A stretch of 64,000 nt of DNA, taken from positions 62,001 through 126,000 of the forward strand of contig NZ_AQYH01000002.1 in the NCBI RefSeq assembly GCF_000380505.1, in the 5' to 3' direction. The position numbers were made by a program, and so were the translations under genes. Of the stretch, positions 33,828-42,627 are shown one piece after another. Numbering within the stretch: position 1 is the stretch's first letter; each line of letters begins with the position of its first letter. The stretch comes from Kaistia granuli DSM 23481. GTDB taxonomy: Bacteria > Pseudomonadota > Alphaproteobacteria > Rhizobiales > Kaistiaceae. A model generated the notes under the pieces. It searched no databases, was not told the DNA's origin, and worked only from the letters and a program-made list of their open reading frames with translations.

Positions 33828-34235
33828 TTAGTCTGTCGCTGGCGGAAGGTTGTCGCGAATCCAGCGGGCAAGTCCGTCCTCGTCGATCTCGCCGGCGGCG
33901 AGGCCGAGAATGGCCGACACGGCCTCGGCTTCCGGCACCAGGAAATCGATATCGTTCAAGCCGAGGAAGGTGACGATGGCCACCAGCGCCGTGCGCTTGT
34001 TGCCATCGATGAATGGATGGTTTCGCGCAATGCCAAAGGCATAGGCGGCCGCGAGTTGCGCCATATCGCCGCCATCATAGGCAAAACGATTCTGAGGCCG
34101 ACCCAACGCCGATTCAAGCGCACCGGAATCACGAATTCCGGACGGCCCTCCAAAGGCCCGAAGCTGACTCTCGTGGATGGCTATGACCATCGCGAGCGTC
34201 AGCCATCGCGGCTCACCAGGCGACATGCCCGTCAT
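33828..34235 (-). CDS. Doc/Fic-family toxin
   Basis: A 135-residue death-on-curing type Fic protein: signature HPFIDGNKRTA at 73-83, with N-terminal IRDSGALESALGRPQN typical of Doc. Doc phosphorylates and inactivates EF-Tu in the phage P1 example. It overlaps the AbrB-type antitoxin gene by 4 bp (ATGA), so the pair is translated together. The chosen start is the overlapping ATG at 34235; 34226 is a possible alternative. Confidence 0.9.
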   Translation of the reverse strand: MTGMSPGEPRWLTLAMVIAIHESQLRAFGGPSGIRDSGALESALGRPQNRFAYDGGDMAQLAAAYAFGIARNHPFIDGNKRTALVAIVTFLGLNDIDFLVPEAEAVSAILGLAAGEIDEDGLARWIRDNLPPATD

Positions 34236-34456
34236 TTGGCAAGTTCGGCAAGGGCGTTGCGATAGGTCTTCATCGCCCGTTCAGCGATCTTCATCGCCTT
34301 GTCAAAATCAGGATCGAACGGCGAAAGCCGAATTGACCCGTCTGCATTTTCGGTCACGTTGAGCCATTCGCCCTGCTTGAGATTGAGCCTGGCGAGCAGT
34401 TCCTTCGGCAGGATGAGACCCGTCGAATTGCCGATCTTCTTGACCTCGAGCTTCAT
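34232..34456 (-). CDS. AbrB/MazE-type antitoxin
   Basis: A 74-residue AbrB-fold DNA-binding protein (MKLEVKKIGNSTGLILPKEL; GEWLNVTENADGSIRL) with a helical C-terminal tail (KAMKIAERAMKTYRNALAEL) likely to wrap and inhibit Doc. Antitoxin-first order with toxin overlap is standard. The start at 34456 gives the family MKLEVKK N-terminus; the upstream in-frame ATG at 34477 does not. Confidence 0.9.
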   Translation of the reverse strand: MKLEVKKIGNSTGLILPKELLARLNLKQGEWLNVTENADGSIRLSPFDPDFDKAMKIAERAMKTYRNALAELAK

Positions 34457-34468
34457 GGCATGCACTCC

Positions 34469-34487
34469 GTTGTACATTCAGTATAAC
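34469..34487 (-). promoter_or_regulatory. Promoter and operator of the AbrB-Doc module
   Basis: On the minus strand TATACT at 34480-34485 is a near-consensus -10, 24 bases before the antitoxin start. It lies inside an imperfect inverted repeat GTTGTAC-N5-GTATAAC (34469-34487), a suitable site for autorepression by the antitoxin. Confidence 0.55.
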
Positions 34488-34747
34488 GAGATGCGGTGCC
34501 CGCGACAATGAAAAGCGCGAGGAGAGCTCCACACCCGCAGTAGGCTGAAAGGCTTCTGCAGACGACCGGTTCGGTCGCAGCGGTGCCGAAAAGCCACGCC
34601 CGGCGGGTTTCGTCTGCGCAGCCTTGTTGGACCAGGGCCACGGAGCCATAGTGCCGCCTCGTTCAGCCAGAGCCCGGGAGCATCCGATGACAGCCTTCAT
34701 GTCCAATCTGAAAGGAGCCTTTGAAAATCATCAGGACATGACGTTCC

Positions 34748-36649
34748 ATGCTTACCCGTTCCCCGGAGCCGCAGGCCAGAGACGACGCCGCTAGCGGCAA
34801 CGAACCCCTCTCCCCGCTTCCGACCCTCCCCGACGCGAATGCCGAACGCGCCCTTCCGCGCGCCGGTTCTCTGTCGGAAGATCCGACCGATGCGACCACG
34901 CCGCGGCTGACGCGCGCGCGCCTCGCCCGGCTACTCGGCTATTATCGGCCCTATCTGCCGCTGCTGCTGCTCGACCTCGCCTGCGCCGTGCTCGTCTCGG
35001 TGACGGCGCTGCTGCTGCCGCTCTGCGCCAACTATGTGACGCGCCTGCTGGTCGCTGCCGACGATCCGTCGGCGACGCTGCCTGCCATCTATGCCGTGGG
35101 CGGACTGATGCTGGCCCTGCTCGCCGTCCAGGCGCTGGCGACGCTTTTTGTCGATTATCAGGGTCACATGATGGGGGCCAAGATGGAGGCGGCGCTGCGC
35201 CGCGAACTGTTCGCCCATTGCCAGAAGCTTTCGTTCGGCTTCTACGACCGCCAGCGCGTCGGCCAGCTGATGAGCCGCATTACCCACGACCTGTTCGAGG
35301 TGGGCGAGCTCTATCATCACGGGCCGGAGGATCTCGCCATCGCGATCCTCAAATTCGCCGGCGTGACGGCGATCCTGTTCGCCCTCGACGTCCCGCTCGC
35401 GCTGATGATCCTCGCCATCATCCCGCCGGCTTCCTACTTCGCGCTGCATTTCAACAACCGCGTGAACGAAGCAATGCTGCAAGTGAAGGAGCGGGTCGCC
35501 GGCGTCAGCGAGCGCGTCGAGGATTCGCTCGCCGGCATTCGCGTGGTGCAGTCCTTCGCCAATGAGGCGCTGGAGAACCGGCGCTTCGAGGTCGCGAACG
35601 AGCGCTTTCTCGAAGGGCGGCGAATCGGCTACCGCAGCGAGGCCTATCTCTGGGCGGGCACCACGGTTCTCCCCCAGCTGGTCACCGTCATGGTGATCGT
35701 TGCCGGTGCGGTCCGCGTAGCGCAGGGCGCGCTCGGCATCGCCGAGCTGATGACCTTCCTGCTCTGCGTCGCCGTGCTGGTCGATCCGGTCAACCGTCTC
35801 GCCAATCTGGCGCGCCTCTGGCAGAGCGGTTTTACCGGCTTTGTCCGGGTGATGGAGATCTTCGAGACGGAGCCCGACATCCAGGACAGGCCCGGCGCCA
35901 TCGCCATCGGCCGGGCACGCGGCTCAATCGCCTTCGAGAAGGTCGGCTTCCGCTACGAGGAGGACGGCCCGCATGTGCTCCGGAACCTGTCGCTCACGAT
36001 CCGGCCGGGCGAATTCGTGGCGCTCGTCGGCGCCTCGGGCGCGGGGAAAAGTTCGCTCTGTGCCCTGATCCCGCGCTTCTACGAGGTGACGGAGGGACGG
36101 ATCCTGGTGGACGGCGTCGACATCCGCGACATCCGGCTCGACACGCTGCGGCGGAACATCGGCGTGGTGCAGCAGGACGTCTATCTGTTCGCCGGAACGG
36201 TGATGGACAACCTCCGCTACGGCCGGCCCGACGCCACCGACGCCGAAGTCGAGGCGGCGGCGCGGGCGGCGAACGCGCATGACTTCATCCTGGCGCTGCC
36301 GAACGGCTATCAGAGCGATATCGGTCAGCGCGGGGTCAAGCTCTCGGGCGGACAGAAGCAGCGGTTGACCATCGCCCGCGCCATCCTGAAGGACCCGCCG
36401 ATCCTGATCTTCGACGAGGCGACCAGCGCCCTCGACAATGAGAGCGAGCGCGCGGTGCAGGAGGCGCTGCTGGCGCTGGCGCGGACGCGCACCACGCTGG
36501 TCATCGCCCACCGCCTGTCGACGGTGCAACGGGCCGACCGCATCCTGGTGCTGACCGAGGCGGGCATCGTTGAGGAAGGCAGCCACGATCAGTTGATCGC
36601 GGCGAACGGCGCCTATGCAAGGCTCTACCGGGCGCAGGCGAGCCTGTAG
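34748..36649 (+). CDS. ABC exporter, fused membrane and ATPase domains
   Basis: A 633-residue half-transporter. A polar 50-residue N-terminus is followed by six membrane helices (about 65-350; LSFGFYDRQRVGQLMSRITHD is a typical coupling segment) and an ATPase domain with GASGAGKSS (Walker A), QQDVYLFAGT (Q-loop), LSGGQKQR (signature), [12 protein letters not shown] (Walker B) and IAHR. Probably a homodimeric exporter; substrate not evident. It stands alone, divergent from the toxin-antitoxin module. Confidence 0.92.
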   Translation: MLTRSPEPQARDDAASGNEPLSPLPTLPDANAERALPRAGSLSEDPTDATTPRLTRARLARLLGYYRPYLPLLLLDLACAVLVSVTALLLPLCANYVTRLLVAADDPSATLPAIYAVGGLMLALLAVQALATLFVDYQGHMMGAKMEAALRRELFAHCQKLSFGFYDRQRVGQLMSRITHDLFEVGELYHHGPEDLAIAILKFAGVTAILFALDVPLALMILAIIPPASYFALHFNNRVNEAMLQVKERVAGVSERVEDSLAGIRVVQSFANEALENRRFEVANERFLEGRRIGYRSEAYLWAGTTVLPQLVTVMVIVAGAVRVAQGALGIAELMTFLLCVAVLVDPVNRLANLARLWQSGFTGFVRVMEIFETEPDIQDRPGAIAIGRARGSIAFEKVGFRYEEDGPHVLRNLSLTIRPGEFVALVGASGAGKSSLCALIPRFYEVTEGRILVDGVDIRDIRLDTLRRNIGVVQQDVYLFAGTVMDNLRYGRPDATDAEVEAAARAANAHDFILALPNGYQSDIGQRGVKLSGGQKQRLTIARAILKDPPILIFDEATSALDNESERAVQEALLALARTRTTLVIAHRLSTVQRADRILVLTEAGIVEEGSHDQLIAANGAYARLYRAQASL

Positions 36650-36780
36650 GAGGATCTCTCCGACAGATCTGCCCAACACGCTCCGCCATCATCCTGGGGG
36701 CTTGGTCGCATAGTACCGGGCGCGTGGAGCGCGGCATGCGGCTAGGAATGCGCTGAACGCCCCGAGCAATGCGCGCGCCT

Positions 36781-36907
36781 TCCCCCTCCCCCTTGTGGGG
36801 AGGGCCGGGGTGGGGGTACCATCTCGGCCTGCCAGGCATCGAACGGCGCTCCTCCGTTGAGGCGGAGCCGATACCCCCTCCCTAACCCTCCCCACATGGG
36901 GGAGGGA
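36781..36907. repeat. REP-like palindromic element, inverted pair
   Basis: Two copies of a C/G-run hairpin module face each other: CCCTCCCCC-TTG-TGGGGAGGG with GGGGTGGGGGTA at the left, and its inverted match TACCCCCTCCCTAACCC with CTCCCCCATGTGGGGAGG at the right, about 50 bases apart. This layout resembles the REP/BIME intergenic repeats of alphaproteobacteria. The surrounding gap (36650-37016) shows no gene. I cannot see other copies in this window. Confidence 0.65.
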
Positions 36908-37016
36908 ATTTCGAGCTTCTCATTGCAGCGGTGACCGCGCCAGCACTCAGGATGATGGCGTGTCCGGGACGGCCGCTTGGGCGAATACCGGCGTCAGATC
37001 CGAGCGCTGCACAAAC

Positions 37017-37051
37017 AAAAGGGCCGCGCCATTTCTGGCGCGGCCCTTTTT
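37017..37051. terminator. Bidirectional terminator after pepF
   Basis: AAAAGGGCCGCGCC / GGCGCGGCCCTTTTT with a 6-base loop, 25 bases after the pepF stop on the minus strand; runs on both sides allow action in both directions. Confidence 0.88.
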
Positions 37052-37075
37052 GACGAGCGCGAGTGGGTCGGAGAC

Positions 37076-38908
37076 CTACGCCTCCATCGCCTCCAGCTCG
37101 GAAATGAAGCCTTCGAGCACCGAGAGTCCCTTCTGCCAGAAAGACGGATCGGTAGCGTCGAGGCCGAAGGGCGCCAGCAACTCGGAATGGTGCTTGGTGC
37201 CGCCGGCCTTCAGCAGGGCAAAATACTTCTCCTGGAAGCCGCTCTCCGACTGGCGGTAGACGGCATAGAGCGAGTTCACCAGGCAATCGCCGAAGGCGTA
37301 GGCATAGACGTAGAACGGCGAATGGATGAAGTGCGGGATGTAGGTCCAGAAGGTCTCGTAGCCGGGTCCGACGCGGATCGCCGGGCCGAGGCTCTCGGCC
37401 TGTACTTCGAGCCAGATCGCGTTTAGCTGGTCGGAAGTGAGCTCGCCTTCGCGGCGGGCGATGTGGACCTTGCGCTCGAACGAATAGAAGGCGATCTGGC
37501 GCACGACCGTGTTGATCATGTCCTCGACCTTGGAGGCGAGCATCGCCTTGCGCTGGACCGGATCCTTCTGCGCGTCGAGCAACGCCCGGAAGGTCAGCAT
37601 CTCGCCGAACACGCTGGCCGTCTCGGCGAGCGTCAGCGGCGTCGGCGCCATCAGCGCGCCCTGCGGGCCGGCCAGCACCTGGTGCACGCCATGGCCGAGT
37701 TCATGCGCCAGCGTCATCACGTCCCGCGTCTTGCCCTGGTAGTTGAGCAGGACATAGGGATGCACCGAGGGCACGGTCGGATGGGCGAAGGCGCCCGGCG
37801 ACTTGCCGGGGCGGACCGGCGCGTCGATCCAGTTCTTGTCGAAGAAGTCCTTGGCGATATCAGCCATCTCGGGGGCGAAGTCGCCATAGGCCGAGAGCAC
37901 GGTATCGCGCGCCTCGGTCCAGGGAATGGTGCGGCTCGGAACCTTCGGCAGCGGCGCGTTGCGATCCCAATGATCGAGCGCGTCCTTGCCGAACCACTTC
38001 GCCTTGAGCTTGTAATAGCGGTGCGACAGGCGCGGATAGGCCTCGCGCACGGCGGCGACCAGCGCGTCGACCACTTCCGGCTCGACCCGGTTGGCGAGAT
38101 GGCGCGAGGCGGCGACGTCCTCGAAGCCGCGCCAGCGATCCGAGATCTCCTTGTCCTTGGCGAGCGTGTTGGTGACGAGGGTGAACAGTCGGATGTTCTT
38201 GCCGAAGGTCGCCGCCAGCGCCTCCGACGCCGCCTTGCGCTTCGCCTCGTCCGGATCCTGCATCAGATTGAGCGTCGGCTCGAGCGTCAGCTCCTCGCCG
38301 CTCACGTCGAAGCGGAGCGAGGCCATGGTCTCGTCGAACAGGCGATTCCAGGCGCCACGGCCGGTCACCGACTTCTCGTGGAAGAGCTGCTCGACCCGGT
38401 CCTCGAGCTGGTAGGGCTTCTCCTTGCGGACGTCCTCGATCCAGGGGCGATAGTGGTTGAGCCCGGCATCAGCGGCCATCGCCGCGTCCAGAACCGTGTC
38501 ATCGACCCGATTCAGCTCCAGCGTGAAGAACAGCAGGTGCGTCGACGCATCGGTGATCTTCTGCTGCACGTCGCCATAGAACTTGGCGCCGACCGGATCG
38601 GTGGTGTCGCCAGAATAGACGAGGCCGGCATAGGAAATGATGCGGCCGAGCAACTCGTCGAGCGCCTCGTAGGCGCGGATGGCAGCGACCAGTCCGCCGT
38701 CGCGGGCGAGGCTCTCGAGCTTGCCCTTGTAGGCGGCCTCGAAGGCGAGCGAATCGGAATGCGCCCTCGCGAGGTCGGCGACCAGCACCGGCGAATCCAT
38801 CGCCGGATAGAGATCGGCGAGATTCCATTCCGGCAGGGTCCCGAGCGCCGCGTCGGCGGGCTGGGTGGCGAGGGCGGAGCTTTTCAGGATCGCGGAATTG
38901 AGGGGCAT
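37076..38908 (-). CDS. pepF: Oligoendopeptidase F (M3 family metallopeptidase)
   Basis: A 610-residue zinc peptidase of family M3. The active site is TLAHELGHGVHQ (HExxH) with a downstream Glu-rich ETASVFGEML helix that supplies the third ligand. It cleaves short peptides in the cytosol and fits with peptide uptake elsewhere in the window. Length matches PepF. It is divergent from the NtrC-type regulator gene; 226 bases separate them. Confidence 0.93.
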   Translation of the reverse strand: MPLNSAILKSSALATQPADAALGTLPEWNLADLYPAMDSPVLVADLARAHSDSLAFEAAYKGKLESLARDGGLVAAIRAYEALDELLGRIISYAGLVYSGDTTDPVGAKFYGDVQQKITDASTHLLFFTLELNRVDDTVLDAAMAADAGLNHYRPWIEDVRKEKPYQLEDRVEQLFHEKSVTGRGAWNRLFDETMASLRFDVSGEELTLEPTLNLMQDPDEAKRKAASEALAATFGKNIRLFTLVTNTLAKDKEISDRWRGFEDVAASRHLANRVEPEVVDALVAAVREAYPRLSHRYYKLKAKWFGKDALDHWDRNAPLPKVPSRTIPWTEARDTVLSAYGDFAPEMADIAKDFFDKNWIDAPVRPGKSPGAFAHPTVPSVHPYVLLNYQGKTRDVMTLAHELGHGVHQVLAGPQGALMAPTPLTLAETASVFGEMLTFRALLDAQKDPVQRKAMLASKVEDMINTVVRQIAFYSFERKVHIARREGELTSDQLNAIWLEVQAESLGPAIRVGPGYETFWTYIPHFIHSPFYVYAYAFGDCLVNSLYAVYRQSESGFQEKYFALLKAGGTKHHSELLAPFGLDATDPSFWQKGLSVLEGFISELEAMEA

Positions 38909-39027
38909 GGGGGATCCGATGGCGCGAGAAAGAGGTGCCCATACTTAGGGGTCCCACCCCTCCGGGATCAACCCGCGACCTGACCGCGCGGATTTGCCGG
39001 AGGATGGGCGATCCGGTTCGCGGAAGG

Positions 39028-39043
39028 GTAACAGGGTGTTAAC
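39028..39043. promoter_or_regulatory. CtrA-like box GTAA-N7-TTAAC
   Basis: GTAA-CAGGGTG-TTAAC lies 92 bases before the regulator gene at 39135. It differs from the CtrA consensus TTAA-N7-TTAAC by one base in the first half. The spacing suits a -35 position. Confidence 0.4.
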
Positions 39044-39134
39044 AACCCGGCCCGATCATGGCCGGCGACAGTACGGCTGCCTTCCCGCTCGCCGTCCCTC
39101 CCCGCTCCCTCCAATCCGGCAAAGCGCCTCCCCG

Positions 39135-40595
39135 ATGTTCGCCCAGATCCTCATCGTCGACGACGATCCCGCCGAACGGCGCCGGCTCGAAGAAGCGGCT
39201 GTGGAGCTGGGTCATGCCGTGACGGTGTTCGGCGACGGCGCATCGGCCCTCGCCTGCCTCGACGCCTCCGACGGCGACCGCTTCGATCTGATGATCCTGG
39301 ACCTCGTCATGCCGGAGCTCGACGGCATCGGCGTGCTGCGCCGGCTCACCGAAAAAGGTAGCCGGATCAAGGTGATCGTCCAGGCGGCACCGAGCGGCAT
39401 CGACATGGCGGCGAGCGCCATCCGGGCCGGAGCGTCGGATTTCCTGATCAAGCCGGCCGCCCCGAAGCGCATCGCGATCTCGATCCAGAACGTGCTTCGG
39501 ATCGGCGCGCTGGAGCGGGAGATCGCCCGGATCGACCGCGCCGCCGCCGGTACGCTGGAATTCCGCGATCTCATCGCCGCCAGCCCATCGATGGAGCGCG
39601 TGCTGTCGCTCGGCCGCCGCGCCGCCACCGCGACCATGCCCATCCTGATCGAGGGCGAGCCCGGCGTCGGCAAGGCGCGGATCGCCCGGACGATCCACGG
39701 CAGCGGCGATCGCCGGAGCAGGCCCTTCATCGCCGTCCACTGCCGCGCAAATTCCCGCGCATCCGTGGAAGATATCCTGTTCGGGACCGATCGCGTCGCC
39801 GGCAGACTTCAGGAAGCGCATGGCGGCACGCTGCTACTGCGCGAGATCGGCGAGCTGCCGCTCGAGGCGCAGGCGCGCCTCCTGCGCGTGCTGCAGGCGG
39901 GCGAGACCGAGCCGATCGCAGGCAGGCGTGCGGCGCGCATCGACATCCGGCTCGTCGCGACGAGCAGCCGCGATCTGATCGCCGAGGTGCAGCAGGGACG
40001 CTTTCGCGAGGATCTCTACTACCGACTCAACGCGTTGCCGATCCGCGTGCCGCCGCTTCGCGAACGGCAGGACGACATTCCGGAGCTCGCCCGCCACTTC
40101 GCCCTTCGATTCGCCGCCGAAGAGGCAAAGTCGATGCTGCGCGGCGTCGAACCCGACGCTCTGCAGCAGCTGGCGCGGCAGGCGTGGCCCGGCAATATCC
40201 GCCAGCTCGAGAATGCCGTCTATCGCGCCGTCATCCTCGCGGACGGGCCGCTGCTGACGATGGACGACTTCCCGCGCATCGCCGCCGGCGTGCCCGTCCC
40301 GGCGTCGTCTGCCGACAAGCCGGTTTCTCATGTTTCCGGCAGGCCCGCCACCGAAGCGGCGATCCTGCCGCCGCCCCCGCTGCCGGAGGCCGGCCACCTC
40401 CGCGCGATCCGCCCGGACGGCGATGTGCGAGCGCTCGCCGAAATCGAGGCCGCCATGATCGAGCTGGCGCTCGAACGCTACCGTGGCCGCATGGCAACGG
40501 TAGCCCGCAAACTCGGAATCGGACGATCCACCCTCTATCGCAAGCTCAAGGAACTCGGCATTGCCGAGGACGGCGAGAAAATTGCGGCAGAGTGA
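39135..40595 (+). CDS. NtrC-type response regulator lacking the GAFTGA loop
   Basis: A 486-residue three-domain protein. The receiver domain (1-120) has acidic pocket DDDP, phosphorylation site Asp 56 (LMILDLVMP) and Lys 106. The AAA+ domain (about 145-380) has a changed Walker A GEPGVGK (Lys 180) and Walker B LLLREIGE with Arg where Asp is usual. The sigma-54-contacting GAFTGA is missing: after LFGTD the sequence goes straight to VAGRLQEAHGG. The C-terminus is a Fis-type helix-turn-helix (ATVARKLGIGRSTLYRKLKEL). It therefore probably works with sigma-70, or only binds DNA. No partner histidine kinase is adjacent. Confidence 0.88.
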   Translation: MFAQILIVDDDPAERRRLEEAAVELGHAVTVFGDGASALACLDASDGDRFDLMILDLVMPELDGIGVLRRLTEKGSRIKVIVQAAPSGIDMAASAIRAGASDFLIKPAAPKRIAISIQNVLRIGALEREIARIDRAAAGTLEFRDLIAASPSMERVLSLGRRAATATMPILIEGEPGVGKARIARTIHGSGDRRSRPFIAVHCRANSRASVEDILFGTDRVAGRLQEAHGGTLLLREIGELPLEAQARLLRVLQAGETEPIAGRRAARIDIRLVATSSRDLIAEVQQGRFREDLYYRLNALPIRVPPLRERQDDIPELARHFALRFAAEEAKSMLRGVEPDALQQLARQAWPGNIRQLENAVYRAVILADGPLLTMDDFPRIAAGVPVPASSADKPVSHVSGRPATEAAILPPPPLPEAGHLRAIRPDGDVRALAEIEAAMIELALERYRGRMATVARKLGIGRSTLYRKLKELGIAEDGEKIAAE

Positions 40596-40689
40596 CCGGG
40601 ATCGCAGCGCGGCCGGCTGAATTGATGTTTCTAGGCGGAAGCCTGAATCGAAGGGCCCTGCCCGGACGGTTCGAAGAGGTGCGAAGGCG

Positions 40690-42369
40690 ATGAAGGGTTC
40701 GAACGACATGATCTTGAAGGCGACGAAGGCATTGCTGGCGAGCGTGGCCTTGATCGGACTGTCGGTCGGAGCCGCCCATGCCTATCTGCCCGAGGGCAAG
40801 ACCTTCCGCGAACGGGCCGGCAGCGCCGCCAGCCTCGCCATGGCCGATGTCGCCAGCGACCCGGCCGCCCAGGCGCTGAAGACCATCCTCTCGGCCCCGG
40901 TCAAGGCCGAGACTTTCGTCGACAAGCGCGATCGCGCCGCCATGGTCGAATTCTACGCCGAGCGCGACTACCAGCCGGTCTGGATGGTCGACGGCGTCTA
41001 TACGCCGCAGGCGCGCAAGGTCATGCAACGGATCGCCGCCGCCGCCGAGGACGGTCTCGACCCGACCGCCTATCGGCTGCCGCCGGTCCAGGTCGGGGCC
41101 GAAACGCCGGCCGGCGCCGAGATCGCCGCCTCGGTCGATCTGGTGCTGAGCAAGGCCGTGCTGACCTATGCGCGGGAGGCCTTTGCCGGCCGCCTTGATC
41201 CGTCGTCGATCAGCAAGCTGATCACCCTCAAGCCGCTGCTGCCCGATCCAATCGAAGTGCTGACGACGGTCTCGTCGGCGACCGACGGCGCCGCGGCGAT
41301 CGCCGGCTTCAACCCGCCGCATGAGGGCTATCTGCGCCTGAAGAAGGCGCTGGCCGAGGCCCGGGCCACCGACACGGGACCGGCGCTGGCGCGCCTGCCG
41401 GAAGGCAAGTCGATGAAGGTCGGCCTGTCCGATCCGCGCGTGCCGCTGCTGCGCGCCCGCCTTGACGTTCCGGCACCGAGCGAGGCTCCCGAGGTCTATG
41501 ACGAGGCGCTGGCCGAGGCGGTGAAGACCTTCCAGTCCGGCAAGGGCCTGCAGGCTGACGGCATCGCTGGCAATGCCACCGTCGCCTACATCAACGGCAC
41601 GGGCAAAACCAACACGGCCGAGATCCTTGCCAACATGGAGCGCTGGCGCTGGATGCCGCGCGATCTCGGCGATTTCTACGTCCTCGCCAATGTGCCGGAA
41701 TTCTCCGTCCGCGTCGTCGAGGACGGCAAGGTGATCCACACGGCCCGCACCGTCGTCGGCAAGATGACGAACCAGACGCCGATCTTCTCCGACCAGATGG
41801 AGTCGATCGTCGTCAATCCGAGCTGGAACGTTCCCGCCTCGATCACGATGAAGGAAATGCTCCCCGCCATCCGGCGCGATCCGAGCTACATGGCGCGCAA
41901 GGGCTATCAGGTGCTCGCCCATGTCGACGGCAAGTTCCGTCCTGTTGATCCGCAGATGGTCGACTGGAGCAACGTCAATCCGCGCCAGATCATGATCCGC
42001 CAGCCGCCGGGCGACGACAATGCGCTTGGCAGCGTCAAATTCCTGTTCCCGAACGAGCATGCCGTCTATCTGCACGACACGCCGTCGAAGAGCTTCTTCA
42101 AGCGTGATGCGCGGGCACTCAGCCATGGCTGCGTCCGCGTGCAGGATCCGCTCGAATTTGCCGATATCCTGCTCGCCCATCAGGGTGGATGGACGCCGGC
42201 CCGGCTCAGAAAAATGATCGGCGGCAAGGAAAAATGGATCAATCTTCCGAATCGGATCCCGATCCATCTGACTTATTTCACCGCCTTCGTCGACGATAAC
42301 GGCACGCTGGAGACCCGTCCGGACATCTACGGCTACAATGGCCGGGTCGAAAAAGCGCTCGGGCTATAA
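40690..42369 (+). CDS. L,D-transpeptidase of the YcbB type
   Basis: A 559-residue exported protein. A signal peptide (ILKATKALLASVALIGLSVGAAHA) is followed by the YcbB-type scaffold domain (FYAERDYQPVWMVDG; DGLDPTAYRLPP), a peptidoglycan-binding helix bundle (VKTFQSGKGLQADGIAG) and a YkuD catalytic domain with SHGCVRV (Cys 481; His in VYLHDTP). It makes 3-3 cross-links, the main type in Hyphomicrobiales that grow from a pole. An ATG at 40708 is an alternative start. A strong terminator follows. Confidence 0.93.
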   Translation: MKGSNDMILKATKALLASVALIGLSVGAAHAYLPEGKTFRERAGSAASLAMADVASDPAAQALKTILSAPVKAETFVDKRDRAAMVEFYAERDYQPVWMVDGVYTPQARKVMQRIAAAAEDGLDPTAYRLPPVQVGAETPAGAEIAASVDLVLSKAVLTYAREAFAGRLDPSSISKLITLKPLLPDPIEVLTTVSSATDGAAAIAGFNPPHEGYLRLKKALAEARATDTGPALARLPEGKSMKVGLSDPRVPLLRARLDVPAPSEAPEVYDEALAEAVKTFQSGKGLQADGIAGNATVAYINGTGKTNTAEILANMERWRWMPRDLGDFYVLANVPEFSVRVVEDGKVIHTARTVVGKMTNQTPIFSDQMESIVVNPSWNVPASITMKEMLPAIRRDPSYMARKGYQVLAHVDGKFRPVDPQMVDWSNVNPRQIMIRQPPGDDNALGSVKFLFPNEHAVYLHDTPSKSFFKRDARALSHGCVRVQDPLEFADILLAHQGGWTPARLRKMIGGKEKWINLPNRIPIHLTYFTAFVDDNGTLETRPDIYGYNGRVEKALGL

Positions 42370-42471
42370 TGGCGGAACTCCGCCATTTCCAGAGTTCATA
42401 GGCTCAGAAATCCGCTCGCCAGGCTTCCCGCAGCCCCGCGCCGCGGTCGACAGAACCGCCAGAAGATGCCA

Positions 42472-42509
42472 AACCGCGCAGGTTGGATTTCCTGCGCGGT
42501 TTTCTTTTT
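42472..42509 (+). terminator. Intrinsic terminator after the L,D-transpeptidase gene
   Basis: AACCGCGCAGG / CCTGCGCGGTT with an 8-base loop, followed by TTCTTTTT. Confidence 0.88.
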
Positions 42510-42607
42510 GCCCCTCAATTGCCACGATCTGCTCTGAATGATTGGGCGATGACATTGCCGTGATCGGCAGGTGATGCCCTCGGTGAGGCGCAAAAAGGTC
42601 GATTACG

Positions 42608-42623
42608 GTAAATGCTCATTAAC
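42608..42623. promoter_or_regulatory. CtrA-like box GTAA-N7-TTAAC before the DUF882 gene
   Basis: GTAA-ATGCTCA-TTAAC, the same one-base departure from the CtrA consensus as the site at 39028. It ends five bases before the ATG at 42628, so if it works at -35 the true start must lie downstream, for example the ATG at 42751. Confidence 0.35.
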
Positions 42624-42627
42624 TCTC

